Assembly (NCBI GenBank): GCA_009840525.1
Contig: VXNP01000035.1
Location: 1-64,000, forward strand
DNA length: 64,000 bases
Source of the DNA: Gammaproteobacteria bacterium
GTDB lineage: Bacteria > Gemmatimonadota > Gemmatimonadetes > Longimicrobiales > Gaopeijiaceae
Direction: 5' to 3'
Of this stretch, positions 37,781-46,495 are shown in pieces. Positions within the stretch are counted from its first letter, which is position 1, and the number at the start of each line of letters is the position of its first letter. Under the pieces are notes generated by a model. That model was not told the origin of the DNA. It saw only the letters and a list, made by a program, of their open reading frames with translations, and did no database searches. The position numbers were made by a program, and so were the translations under genes.

Positions 37781-38847
37781 GCCCCGGTGCCGCCCCATCC
37801 GCTCGAGCCGGACGCGGCCGTTCCGCGCTGCAACTGCGACCCTTCGATTTTTCCCGGGGCATCCCCTCCGGCTTCGCGGAACTCGATCTTCCAGTCGGCT
37901 CGGAGCAAGGGCGCGTCATCGCGGTCCGGGCCAGCCCCGGGGCAAGGCAACAGGATTGGGCTGCCCACGCCGCTGTGGCGATCGCGGGGAACTGGGCCTC
38001 CCGGGGCGCCCGCGTGCTGCTTGTCGACCTGTGTTTCGACGAGCCCCGTTTGCACCGGGCGTTCAACGCCGCGAACCTCGAGGGCATCACCGACGCCATC
38101 GAGTACGGCGCTTCCCTGAGGCGAATCGCTCGCCCCGCCAACGGAGAGACGTTCTGGGTGGCAACGGCGGGGACGCTTGTTGCGAGTTCGGACAGTTTGC
38201 TCGACCGGACGGCGTGGCATCGCCTCCTTGCTACCCTGGTCGAGGGCGGCGTGACGGTCGTCACCTATCAGGTAGCCGAGTCGCTCTGCCATCCGCGCGG
38301 CACACCTTCGATCGTGCTGGCCTGCAAGGGCGAGCCGATGACCGCGCTGGGAAAGGTGGGGCTCAGGGATGCGGTCGCTCTGCTGGGTCCGGCACCCAAC
38401 GGTACTACGGTCACGACGGTGACCGGAAAGAAAGAGAACCGCCTCGGGAGCCAGACCTATCGGGATTCGCTGTGGGATGGATTCGAGGACGACGCTGACG
38501 CGGAGGAACCCACCGAGGCCGAAGCGGAGGAACCCACCGAATCCGAAGCGCCGGAACCCACCGAAGCCGGAGCGGAGGAACCCACCGAGGCCGAAGCGGC
38601 GTCGGCTCCGGCAGCTCCGGCTGCCGCCCACGAGCAGCCCGTGGACGACGCGGGGCCTGGGACCGACTCCCGAAGCCGGGGTAGGGGCCTCAGCATCTCG
38701 GCGTTCGCGGTGCTCGTCCTGTTCGCGGCGGTGATGATCCTGATGGGGATCGACAATGCCGGGATCGCCGAGGTGCCCGGAGCCGATCGGCTCCGGGAGC
38801 TCTTCGAGAACCTCCTGGCCTGGGTGAGCGGGTTCTTCGCCCGATGA
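37777..38847 (+). CDS. Degenerate BY-kinase/MinD-like protein with tail anchor
   Basis: The 356-residue product is not an obvious known family. Residues ~45-105 match the start of CpsD/MinD-type P-loop ATPases (RVIAVRASPG, then GARVLLVDLCFDEPRLHRAF). The Walker A lysine motif is lost, however: where GKT should follow, the sequence reads GARQQD. Residues 243-274 are four 8-residue acidic repeats of the EEPTEAEA type. Residues ~306-325 form one membrane helix (ISAFAVLVLFAAVMILMG) near the C-terminus. It looks like an inactive ATPase domain tethered to the membrane. It overlaps rsfS (ATGA) and smc by four bases each; a link to chromosome or envelope organisation is speculative. Confidence 0.7.
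   Translation: MSPGAAPSARAGRGRSALQLRPFDFSRGIPSGFAELDLPVGSEQGRVIAVRASPGARQQDWAAHAAVAIAGNWASRGARVLLVDLCFDEPRLHRAFNAANLEGITDAIEYGASLRRIARPANGETFWVATAGTLVASSDSLLDRTAWHRLLATLVEGGVTVVTYQVAESLCHPRGTPSIVLACKGEPMTALGKVGLRDAVALLGPAPNGTTVTTVTGKKENRLGSQTYRDSLWDGFEDDADAEEPTEAEAEEPTESEAPEPTEAGAEEPTEAEAASAPAAPAAAHEQPVDDAGPGTDSRSRGRGLSISAFAVLVLFAAVMILMGIDNAGIAEVPGADRLRELFENLLAWVSGFFAR
38503..38598 (+). repeat. Four tandem 24-bp repeats inside the tail-anchored protein gene
   Basis: Four in-frame copies of a 24-bp unit starting GAGGAACCCACCGA encode acidic octapeptides. Copies differ at a few bases. The unit length keeps the frame, so copy number could vary between strains without disrupting the gene. Confidence 0.85.
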
Positions 38848-41800
38848 AGCTCGCCTCGCTGAGACTGCACGGGTTCAAGTCGTTTCCCGAGCGCACGGAC
38901 ATCGTGTTCCACGAGGGCATCACCGCGATCGTGGGCCCGAACGGATGCGGAAAATCCAACATCAGCGACGCGGTTCGCTGGGTGCTGGGCGAGCAGCGGC
39001 CCACGGTTGTGCGCGGCTCGCGCATGGAAGAGGTGATCTTCCAGGGCACGGTCAATCGGCGGCCCATCAACCGCGGATCGGTCGTCCTCCGGGTCACCAA
39101 CGAGGACGGCGTGCTCCCGGTTCCATTCGGCGAGGTCGAGATCGGACGCACGGTCTATCGCGATGGGGGAAGCGAGTACTCGATCAACCGCACCACATGT
39201 CGCCTGCGCGATGTCCAGGAGCTTTGCCGGGACACCGGACTCGGCGCCAACGCCTACGCGATCATCGAGAGCCGAATGATCGACGCGATCCTCTCGGAAC
39301 GGGCGGAGGAGCGCCGTGGGTTGTTCGAGGAAGCCGCGGGCATAGGCAAATACAAGGACCGGAGCCGGATCGCGGGACGGCGGCTGGCCCGGGCCGAACT
39401 GGACCTGGAGCGGCTGGAGGATGTGATCGCGGAGGTGGCGACCAAGGTCCGCTCCCTGGCGCGGCAGAAGGGGAAGGCGCAGCGCTATGACGATCTGAGG
39501 AAGCGGCACCTGTCGGTCGAGGTCGCGGTGGTGTCGGCGGACCTCGTGGAATTCGAGGACCGGCTGACGAAGGTGCGGGAGCTGCTCGCGCGCGAGGAAG
39601 AGGCGCAGCAGACGACGCTCATCGAGCTGCGGACCGCGGAGACCGAGCGCGAGGCCTCGCGGGTGCGGCGCCTGGAGGCCGAGAAGTCGCGGGCGGACGC
39701 CGCCGTGGTGCTGGACAGCATCCAGAAGGATCTGGTGCGCTGGGAGCGGGACCTGGCCGTCGCGCGTGAGCGCATCGTCTACGCGGAGCGGCGACTCGGG
39801 CAGATCGGCGAGGATCAGGCCACGGCGAGCACGCGCGCAGGTGAACTGGCGAGCGAACTGGCCGAGCTGCAGAGATCGCGCGCCCGCATCGCGGCCGAAC
39901 TGGCCGAAGCGGGCAAGGAATCGCGACAGGCGCGGCAGGCCACCGCGGGCACCAGGGAACGGCTCCGGCGCGCGCGCGCAGCGCTCGCGGAGGCGCGCGG
40001 CACGGAACGGAGACTGCTGCGCCGGGTGGCCGGCATGGAAGGGACCGTCGCCGCGTCGCGCACCCGGCTGGACGAATTGCGCCGGCGTCTGGTCCGACTT
40101 GAGGAGCGGGCCTCCCAGACCGAGCTCGAACTGACCGGGATGCGCCGGGAAGGCGGGGAGTCGGACGACCGGATGGTCCGGCTGGAGGCCTCCGTTGCGC
40201 GTGCGCGCGAAGGGGTGAACGAGGGGCTGCAGGACTTCGAGGAGGCACGCACCGCACAGACGCGGGCGCGGGCCGCGGAGGTAGAGGCGGCGGACCAGGC
40301 TTCAGCCCTCGAGGCCCGCCGGACGGCTCTCGCGGCCATGGAACGGGATGGAGCCGGCTACGAGCCCGTGGTGCGGGCGGCCCGCAAGGCGCATCCGGAC
40401 CTGGTTCTGGGGACGCTGTCGCAGTGCATGGCAGGTCCGGCCGGGGCGCTGGCCGCCGCGGAATCGTACCTGGGTCATCTGGCGCAGGCGTTGCTGGTGG
40501 AGGACGGCGAAGCCGCCTCGCGTCTTCGGCGATGGTTTGCGGGCGAGTGGACGGAGGGCGGGGGGATCGTGCTGCTCCGGCTGGACGAGACTGGCGAACC
40601 GGGTCCGCCGGGGACGCTGCTTCGCGAACTCCGCCCGGAAGGCCCGGGCGCCTCCTGGGTGCGGGTGTTGCTGGCCGGAGTGGACCGCGCCGAGGCGGTG
40701 GACTCCGCCGGCGGGGCCGGGGCGGCCGGGCGGGACCGCAATCCCGCGACCCGGCCGGGCGAGGCCGCGAAGGCCGGTCCGCCCGTCTCGGTGGACGCGC
40801 GCGGCGTTCTGGTCGTAGGCAACCCCGCCGGGACCGCCGGCCTCCTCGAACGCCGCGGCAAGCTCGCGGCCCTCGAGGAGGCTGCCGTCCGCGCCGCCCG
40901 GGAAGCCTCCCGTGCCCGGGAAGCGCGCGCGGCGGCGCAGGCGCGCGTCGCGCGGGCAGAGAAGGTGCTCGAAGAGCGGCGCGCGGCCCTGACCCGCGCG
41001 GAAGACGACCTGCGCGCCGTCCGGGCCGACCGGAACACGCACGACGAGCGCCACACCCGCCTCGCGCGGGCCAGCGACGATCTGGCGCAGCGTGTGCGCG
41101 ACACCCGGGAAGCCATCGCCGCCGCGACCGGGCAGGAGCGGGCCAAGCAGAACGAACTGCAGCGCCTCACCGCGGAGGCCGCCGCCCTGCGCCGCAGCGG
41201 AGAGCGCGCGGCCGAGGTGCTGGAGGTGGCGGAGGGGGACTGGGAACGGGCGCGCGTGGAAGAGGCCCGGCTGGCCATCCAGTCGAACCAGCACAAGGGC
41301 GAACTAGCGCGCGCCGACGACCGTCTGGACGATCTCGGCAGGGCGGAGTCACAGGCCTCCTCACAGCTCGCGCGCCTGGAGAAGGAGGAAGCGCAGCTCG
41401 GTCGCGAGCTGTCCGAAGCCCGCGCGCTGCTCGCACGGGGCGGCAAGGCGGTCGAGCGGCTCTTCCAGCGGCGTGACCGCGCGAAGGAGACGCTCGCGGA
41501 GGACGACGCGGCGCTCGAGCGGGCGAAGGATGAGGTGAAGCGGGCGGACCGGCGGGTCGAAGTCGCGCGCGCGGCCGAGCGGGGCGCCTCAGACCGGCAC
41601 CACGATCTGAGCCTGGAGGAGCGGGAGCTCGGCGGGAAGATCGTCCTCATCCGCGAGCGCGTGGAGGCGGAGTGGGCGCGACCGTTCGAGAAGCTGGTCG
41701 AGATGTCGGAGCCGGTGGAAGGAGACCGCGCCGAACTGAAGGAACAACTGGCCGGGCTCGTGCAGCGCATCGAACGCCTCGGGCCCGTCAACATGCTCGC

Positions 41801-42386
41801 CATCGAGGAGCACGCCGAACAGCACGAGCGCCTGACATTCCTTACCGGGCAGCGCGATGACCTCGAGCGTGCGCGCAACGACCTGCGCGCCGCCATCCGC
41901 GAGATCGACCAGACCGCCACCAGGCTCTTCCTCGAGACCTTCGAGGCGGCGCGCGAGAACTTCCGCAGGATCCACCAGCGCCTGTTCGAGGGTGGAGAGT
42001 GCGATCTGCGCTTGGGCGACCCCGACGATCCGCTCAGCGGGCCGGTCGACATCCACGCCTCTCCCATGGGCAAGAGAACCCGGCGCATCGATCTGCTGTC
42101 GGGGGGAGAGAGGGCGCTGACCGCGCTCGCGCTCCTCTTCGGCATCTACCTCGTGAAGCCCAGTCCCTTCTGCGTGCTCGATGAAGTGGATGCCCCGCTT
42201 GACGAGAACAACATCGACCGCTTCGTTCAGCTGCTGCGCGAGTTCAAGCAGCAGAGCCAGTTCGTGGTGATCACCCACAATCCGCGCACCATCGAAGCGG
42301 CCGACTGGATCTATGGGCTCACCATGGAGGAACCGGGGGTGAGTTCCGTGGTAGGGGTTCGTCTCGAAGCGGGGACGTCCGCGTAG
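38844..42386 (+). CDS. smc: Chromosome partition protein Smc
   Basis: SMC condenses and segregates chromosomes with ScpAB. The 1180-residue protein has the N-terminal ATPase half (LHGFKSFPERTDIVF, Walker A GPNGCGKSNISDAVRW near residue 33). Long coiled coils rich in Arg/Glu/Ala flank a hinge near residues 505-640. The C-terminal half has signature LSGGERALTALALLF and Walker B PFCVLDEVDAPLDENN near residue 1110. Length is typical of bacterial SMC. ATG 38844 overlaps the previous stop. Confidence 0.96.
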   Translation: MKLASLRLHGFKSFPERTDIVFHEGITAIVGPNGCGKSNISDAVRWVLGEQRPTVVRGSRMEEVIFQGTVNRRPINRGSVVLRVTNEDGVLPVPFGEVEIGRTVYRDGGSEYSINRTTCRLRDVQELCRDTGLGANAYAIIESRMIDAILSERAEERRGLFEEAAGIGKYKDRSRIAGRRLARAELDLERLEDVIAEVATKVRSLARQKGKAQRYDDLRKRHLSVEVAVVSADLVEFEDRLTKVRELLAREEEAQQTTLIELRTAETEREASRVRRLEAEKSRADAAVVLDSIQKDLVRWERDLAVARERIVYAERRLGQIGEDQATASTRAGELASELAELQRSRARIAAELAEAGKESRQARQATAGTRERLRRARAALAEARGTERRLLRRVAGMEGTVAASRTRLDELRRRLVRLEERASQTELELTGMRREGGESDDRMVRLEASVARAREGVNEGLQDFEEARTAQTRARAAEVEAADQASALEARRTALAAMERDGAGYEPVVRAARKAHPDLVLGTLSQCMAGPAGALAAAESYLGHLAQALLVEDGEAASRLRRWFAGEWTEGGGIVLLRLDETGEPGPPGTLLRELRPEGPGASWVRVLLAGVDRAEAVDSAGGAGAAGRDRNPATRPGEAAKAGPPVSVDARGVLVVGNPAGTAGLLERRGKLAALEEAAVRAAREASRAREARAAAQARVARAEKVLEERRAALTRAEDDLRAVRADRNTHDERHTRLARASDDLAQRVRDTREAIAAATGQERAKQNELQRLTAEAAALRRSGERAAEVLEVAEGDWERARVEEARLAIQSNQHKGELARADDRLDDLGRAESQASSQLARLEKEEAQLGRELSEARALLARGGKAVERLFQRRDRAKETLAEDDAALERAKDEVKRADRRVEVARAAERGASDRHHDLSLEERELGGKIVLIRERVEAEWARPFEKLVEMSEPVEGDRAELKEQLAGLVQRIERLGPVNMLAIEEHAEQHERLTFLTGQRDDLERARNDLRAAIREIDQTATRLFLETFEAARENFRRIHQRLFEGGECDLRLGDPDDPLSGPVDIHASPMGKRTRRIDLLSGGERALTALALLFGIYLVKPSPFCVLDEVDAPLDENNIDRFVQLLREFKQQSQFVVITHNPRTIEAADWIYGLTMEEPGVSSVVGVRLEAGTSA

Positions 42387-42410
42387 CCATATCGAAACCA
42401 CGAGACCCAC

Positions 42411-43460
42411 ATGCTCATCGTGATGAAGCACAATGCAACGCCCCAGGAGGTCCAGGGGGCCGTAAGCACCATCCACGCGATGGGGTACCAGGCGCGTCCC
42501 ATGCCCGGGAGCCAGCGCACCGCGATCGGCCTGGTGGGCAATGACGGGCGGGTCGACAAGGCCCGGCTGGTGGGACTCCCGGGGGTTCTGGAGATCATCC
42601 CGGTCAGCCGCCCCTACAAGCAGGTCTCGCGCGAGTGGCGGGAGGAAGACACCGTGGTGCCCCTCGCCAACGGCACCGTCATAGGCGGGCGCGAGGTCGC
42701 CGTGATGGCCGGCCCCTGCTCGGTCGAGTCGGAGGGCCAGATCATGGAGACGGCCGAGCGGGTGGCGGCGGCGGGCGCCACCATCCTGCGCGGGGGCGCC
42801 TACAAGCCCCGCACCTCCCCGTACTCCTTCCAGGGACTGGGGGTGGAGGGCCTCAGGCTCCTGGCCCGCGCCCGGGAGGCGACCGGCCTTGCCATCGTGA
42901 CCGAGGCCGTCGACCCGGAAAGCCTGGACTCGGTGGAAGAGTACGCCGACATCGTTCAGATCGGCGCCCGCAACATGCAGAACTACCCGCTGCTGCGGCG
43001 CGCGGGACGGTCACCGCGGCCCGTCCTGCTGAAGCGCGGACTCGCGGCCACCATCAAGGAGCTGCTGCTCGCGGCGGAGTACATCCTCTCCGAGGGCAAC
43101 CCCAACATCATCCTGTGCGAGCGGGGGGTGCGCAGCTTCGACACCGAAACCCGCAACCTGTTCGACCTTGCCGCGATCCCGGTGGTGCAGTCGCTCTCGC
43201 ACCTGCCCATTATTGCCGATCCCAGCCACGGCACCGGCATTCGCGACAAGGTGACGCCCATGGCGCGCGCCGCGGTCGCCGCAGGGGCGGACGGCCTCAT
43301 CGTGGAGGTCCATCCCGATCCTTCGAAGGCGCTGTCGGACGGAGCCCAGTCGCTTCATCCGGAGGAATTCGTCGAGATGATGGCCCAGGTGCGGGGGATC
43401 GCCGATCACATCGGCCGGCCGCTGGTGGCGCCGCTCGCGGGGGCGCGACAGACGGTGTGA
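42411..43460 (+). CDS. aroF: 3-deoxy-7-phosphoheptulonate (DAHP) synthase, type I-beta
   Basis: The enzyme condenses phosphoenolpyruvate and erythrose-4-phosphate, the first step of the shikimate pathway. The 349-residue protein has an N-terminal ferredoxin-like regulatory domain (residues 1-~80, [15 protein letters not shown]...). The KDO8P-like barrel follows ([79 protein letters not shown]). This is the Bacillus/Thermotoga-like form, usually feedback-regulated through the N-terminal domain. It starts 24 bases after smc. Confidence 0.93.
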   Translation: MLIVMKHNATPQEVQGAVSTIHAMGYQARPMPGSQRTAIGLVGNDGRVDKARLVGLPGVLEIIPVSRPYKQVSREWREEDTVVPLANGTVIGGREVAVMAGPCSVESEGQIMETAERVAAAGATILRGGAYKPRTSPYSFQGLGVEGLRLLARAREATGLAIVTEAVDPESLDSVEEYADIVQIGARNMQNYPLLRRAGRSPRPVLLKRGLAATIKELLLAAEYILSEGNPNIILCERGVRSFDTETRNLFDLAAIPVVQSLSHLPIIADPSHGTGIRDKVTPMARAAVAAGADGLIVEVHPDPSKALSDGAQSLHPEEFVEMMAQVRGIADHIGRPLVAPLAGARQTV

Positions 43461-43596
43461 AGGGGGAGGGAGCCAGGTGGGCCGGGTCGCAGGTCCGGCG
43501 CGAGCGGCATGGCGGCACGGCTCGCGGTCGACCGAATCCGCGAGGCCGACCGCACGGAGTGCCATGGATGACCGTTGACCGGAGCGAGGTTCCGGC

Positions 43597-45294
43597 GTGA
43601 GCGAATCGATCCCGGTCGGGCGGGTCATCGGGACGGACCCCGCGACGCCGCTCGAGTTCTGGGTCGCGGTGGCCGAGGGGACGTTCCTTCAGCTCGACGA
43701 CGTGGTCGTGGTCGAGCGCAGCCTCCCCGGCAGGGACGATCCGATTCGCATTTATGGGATGGTGGCCGACCTGCGCGTCCGGCACGAAGGGGCGCGCTTC
43801 GACAGCGACGTCTTCCTGATTGAAGACGGTGTGCTCCCGGCGCAGGTGACCGAGGCGGCCAAGGTGCTGGCCACCCGCTTCGAGCCCGAGGTGTTCGTGC
43901 CGCCGGTGCCCGGCCAGATGGTGCGCAAGGCCGTCGGCAAGGAGCGCGACGAGGCGCTTTTCTTCGATGGTATGGAACGCAAGGTCCCGGTGGGCCTCTC
44001 GCGCGACGACGAGGTGGTGTACGCCAACGTCGAGTTCCTGGACGGCACCCGGGGCGCCCACGTCAACATCAGCGGGGTCTCGGGGGTGGCGACCAAGACC
44101 AGCTATGCGGTATTCCTCCTGCACAGCCTCTTCACGTCCGGCCAACTCGGTGCTGGCACCCACAACACCAAGGCGCTGATCTTCAACGTGAAGGGCGAGG
44201 ATCTGCTCTTCCTGGACAAATCCAACCGCAACCTCGATCCCGAGCAGGCGGGACGCTACGCTGCGCTGGATCTCCCCGCCGAGCCCTTCCGAAGCGTGGA
44301 GCTGTGGGCGCCTCCGCGTCCCCGGGATCCCTCCGCCGCGCCCCGCACCGGAAGCCGCGCCCACGGGGTCACCTCGTTCTTCTGGACACTGGCGGATTTC
44401 TGCCGGGACGAGCTGCTCCCGTTCCTGTTCGCCGACGCCGAGGACGAGCGCCAGCAGTACACCATCGTCGTGCACAACGTGACGGCGCGGCTGCGCCGGG
44501 ACGCCACGCCTCTCGACGACGGCGGCGTGCGGATCGCGGGGACCACCTGCCGCACCTTCGGCGGCCTGATCGAAGCCATCCGCGAACGGGTGGAGGATGC
44601 TGCCGATCAGCCTGACTGGGCGGGCCGCTCCATCGGCGGCGGCACCATCAACGCCTTCGTGCGGCGGCTCTACGCGGCCCGCCGCGACGCCGAGCACCTG
44701 ATCAGGGGCGATGTGCCCAACCCGGTCAAGCACCGTATCGGCATGCAGGCGCAGGTGACCGTGGTCGACATCGCCAAACTGTCGCGGCGCGCCCAGCGCT
44801 TCGTCGTGGGGGTGGTGCTGCGCAAGACCTTCCAGGACAAGGAGGAGACCGGCTCGCGCGAGCCGCTGCTCTTCGTGGTGCTGGACGAACTGAACAAGTA
44901 CGCGCCCCGGGACGGCCGGAGCCCCATCAAGGAGATCCTGCTCGACATGGCCGAGCGTGGCCGCTCGTTGGGAGTCATCCTCGTCGGCGCCCAACAGACC
45001 GCGAGCGAGGTGGAGCGCCGGGTGATCGCCAACTCCTCGATCCGGGTGGCGGGGCGGCTGGACAGCGCGGAAGCCGGGCGTCCCGAGTACGCCTTCCTTC
45101 CCACGGCCCAGCGCCAGCGCGCCACCATTCTGAAGCCGGGCACGATGATCCTGTCGCAGCCCGAGCTGCCGGTCCCGCTGGTGCTCGAGTTCCCGTTCCC
45201 GGCGTGGGCCACGCGGCCGGATGAGGCGGGAGACGCCGATGGAGGGGAAGACGGCGGCGTTGGCGGTCCTGATCCCTTCGAGGGGCTGGAGTGA
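43597..45294 (+). CDS. herA: HerA-type DNA-translocase ATPase
   Basis: HerA is a hexameric FtsK-like translocase that works with NurA in DNA-end resection. The 565-residue protein opens with a HAS-barrel-like N-terminal region (residues ~1-95). It has an atypical Walker A, GVSGVATKTS at residues 160-169, where archaeal HerA has a GxxGxGKS form. Walker B is LLFVVLDELNKYAP near residue 425. Later motifs are GVILVGAQQTASEVERRVIANSS and a C-terminal PGTMILSQPELPVPLVLEFPFP. GTG 43597 starts it. The Mre11, Rad50 and NurA homologues that follow support the functional call more than similarity alone. Confidence 0.88.
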   Translation: MSESIPVGRVIGTDPATPLEFWVAVAEGTFLQLDDVVVVERSLPGRDDPIRIYGMVADLRVRHEGARFDSDVFLIEDGVLPAQVTEAAKVLATRFEPEVFVPPVPGQMVRKAVGKERDEALFFDGMERKVPVGLSRDDEVVYANVEFLDGTRGAHVNISGVSGVATKTSYAVFLLHSLFTSGQLGAGTHNTKALIFNVKGEDLLFLDKSNRNLDPEQAGRYAALDLPAEPFRSVELWAPPRPRDPSAAPRTGSRAHGVTSFFWTLADFCRDELLPFLFADAEDERQQYTIVVHNVTARLRRDATPLDDGGVRIAGTTCRTFGGLIEAIRERVEDAADQPDWAGRSIGGGTINAFVRRLYAARRDAEHLIRGDVPNPVKHRIGMQAQVTVVDIAKLSRRAQRFVVGVVLRKTFQDKEETGSREPLLFVVLDELNKYAPRDGRSPIKEILLDMAERGRSLGVILVGAQQTASEVERRVIANSSIRVAGRLDSAEAGRPEYAFLPTAQRQRATILKPGTMILSQPELPVPLVLEFPFPAWATRPDEAGDADGGEDGGVGGPDPFEGLE

Positions 45295-45337
45295 AGACCT
45301 CGATCCTGCTCGAAGCGCCCCCCATGACTCCGTTCTC

Positions 45338-46495
45338 GTGAAGATCCTCCACACCGCGGACTGGCATGTCGGCAAGACGCTCCGCGGACGCAGTCGGGCC
45401 GACGAGCACCGGGCCGTCCTCGACGAGATTGTCGCCATCGCCGAGCGGGAGGCCGTTGATATCGTGCTGGTCGCCGGCGACCAGTTCGACCGCGCCGTGC
45501 CCAGCCCCGAGTCGGAGGAAATCGTCTACGATGCGCTTCTGCGGCTGGCCCGCACTGGTGCCCACGTGGTCGTCATCGCCGGCAACCACGACAACCCGCG
45601 ACGGCTGGCCGCGGTCAAGCCGCTCCTGGAACTCACAAACGTCACGGCCGCGTCCAGGGTCGCGCGTCCGGACGATGGTGGCGTGGTCCGCGTCCCCACG
45701 AAATCCGGCGAAACCGCCTGCATCGCGCTCTTTCCCTTCCAGTCGAAACGCGGGATCGTGACCGCGGAGGCGCTCATGGGGGGTGACCCCGACGACCACC
45801 AGAAGGAATACAGTGGCCGCTGCCGCAAGATCGCGGCCGCGCTTTGCGAGCAATTCTCTCCCGAGACCGTCAACCTGGTCGTGGGCCACCTGACCGTGGT
45901 GGGCGCCGCGATGGGAGGCGGCGAACGGGAAGCTCACATCTTCGACTACTACCTCCCCGCGGACATCTTCCCCACCAGCGCCCACTACGTCGCCCTCGGG
46001 CACATCCACAAGCCCCAGATGATCCCCGGCAAGTGCCCCATCTGGTACGCCGGCTCGCCCTTCGCGCTCGACTTCGGCGAGGCCCATGGAGAGAACTGCG
46101 TCCTGGTCGTCGAGGCGGCGGCGAATCGCCCGGCGCGCGTGCAAGAGATCCCTCTGACGTCGGGGCGGGCCCTTCGCACCCTGCGCGGCAGCAGTCTCGA
46201 CCTGGACGCCCTGGAGGGCACGACCGGCGACGACTTCCTCCGCGTCATCGTCGAGGAGGCGCCTTCACCCGGCCTCGCCGAACGGGTCCGTGGGATGTTC
46301 CCGCATGCCGTGGACGTAATCGTGGCGCGTCCGAATGGAGCCGGAGACAGTCACGAGCCCGTCGATCCCCGCAAGCTGCGCGATCCGCGGACACAGTTTC
46401 GGCGCTATCTGAAGGAGCGCGACATCGCGGGTAAAGAGCTGGCCGGACTCTTCGACGAGCTGCTGGACGAGGAGTATGCGTCCGCTACGGCTTGA
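45338..46495 (+). CDS. sbcD: Mre11/SbcD-type DNA exonuclease
   Basis: The 385-residue metallophosphoesterase starts at GTG 45338 (VKILHTADWHVGKTLRG). Phosphodiesterase motifs in order are ADWHVG (I), VAGDQFDRAVPS (II), VIAGNHDNPRRLA (III), VVGHLTVVG (IV) and ALGHIHKPQ (V), covering the two-metal active site. A capping/Rad50-contact region makes up the C-terminal third. Mre11 acts with Rad50 on DNA ends and hairpins. It begins 43 bases after herA and overlaps sbcC by 20 bases, so the operon order is herA-mre11-rad50-nurA. Confidence 0.93.
   Translation: MKILHTADWHVGKTLRGRSRADEHRAVLDEIVAIAEREAVDIVLVAGDQFDRAVPSPESEEIVYDALLRLARTGAHVVVIAGNHDNPRRLAAVKPLLELTNVTAASRVARPDDGGVVRVPTKSGETACIALFPFQSKRGIVTAEALMGGDPDDHQKEYSGRCRKIAAALCEQFSPETVNLVVGHLTVVGAAMGGGEREAHIFDYYLPADIFPTSAHYVALGHIHKPQMIPGKCPIWYAGSPFALDFGEAHGENCVLVVEAAANRPARVQEIPLTSGRALRTLRGSSLDLDALEGTTGDDFLRVIVEEAPSPGLAERVRGMFPHAVDVIVARPNGAGDSHEPVDPRKLRDPRTQFRRYLKERDIAGKELAGLFDELLDEEYASATA

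Noticed and set aside
38503-38598. Possible CRISPR-like repeat array
   Set aside because: Repeats are contiguous, in frame and lack spacers; they encode a protein repeat.
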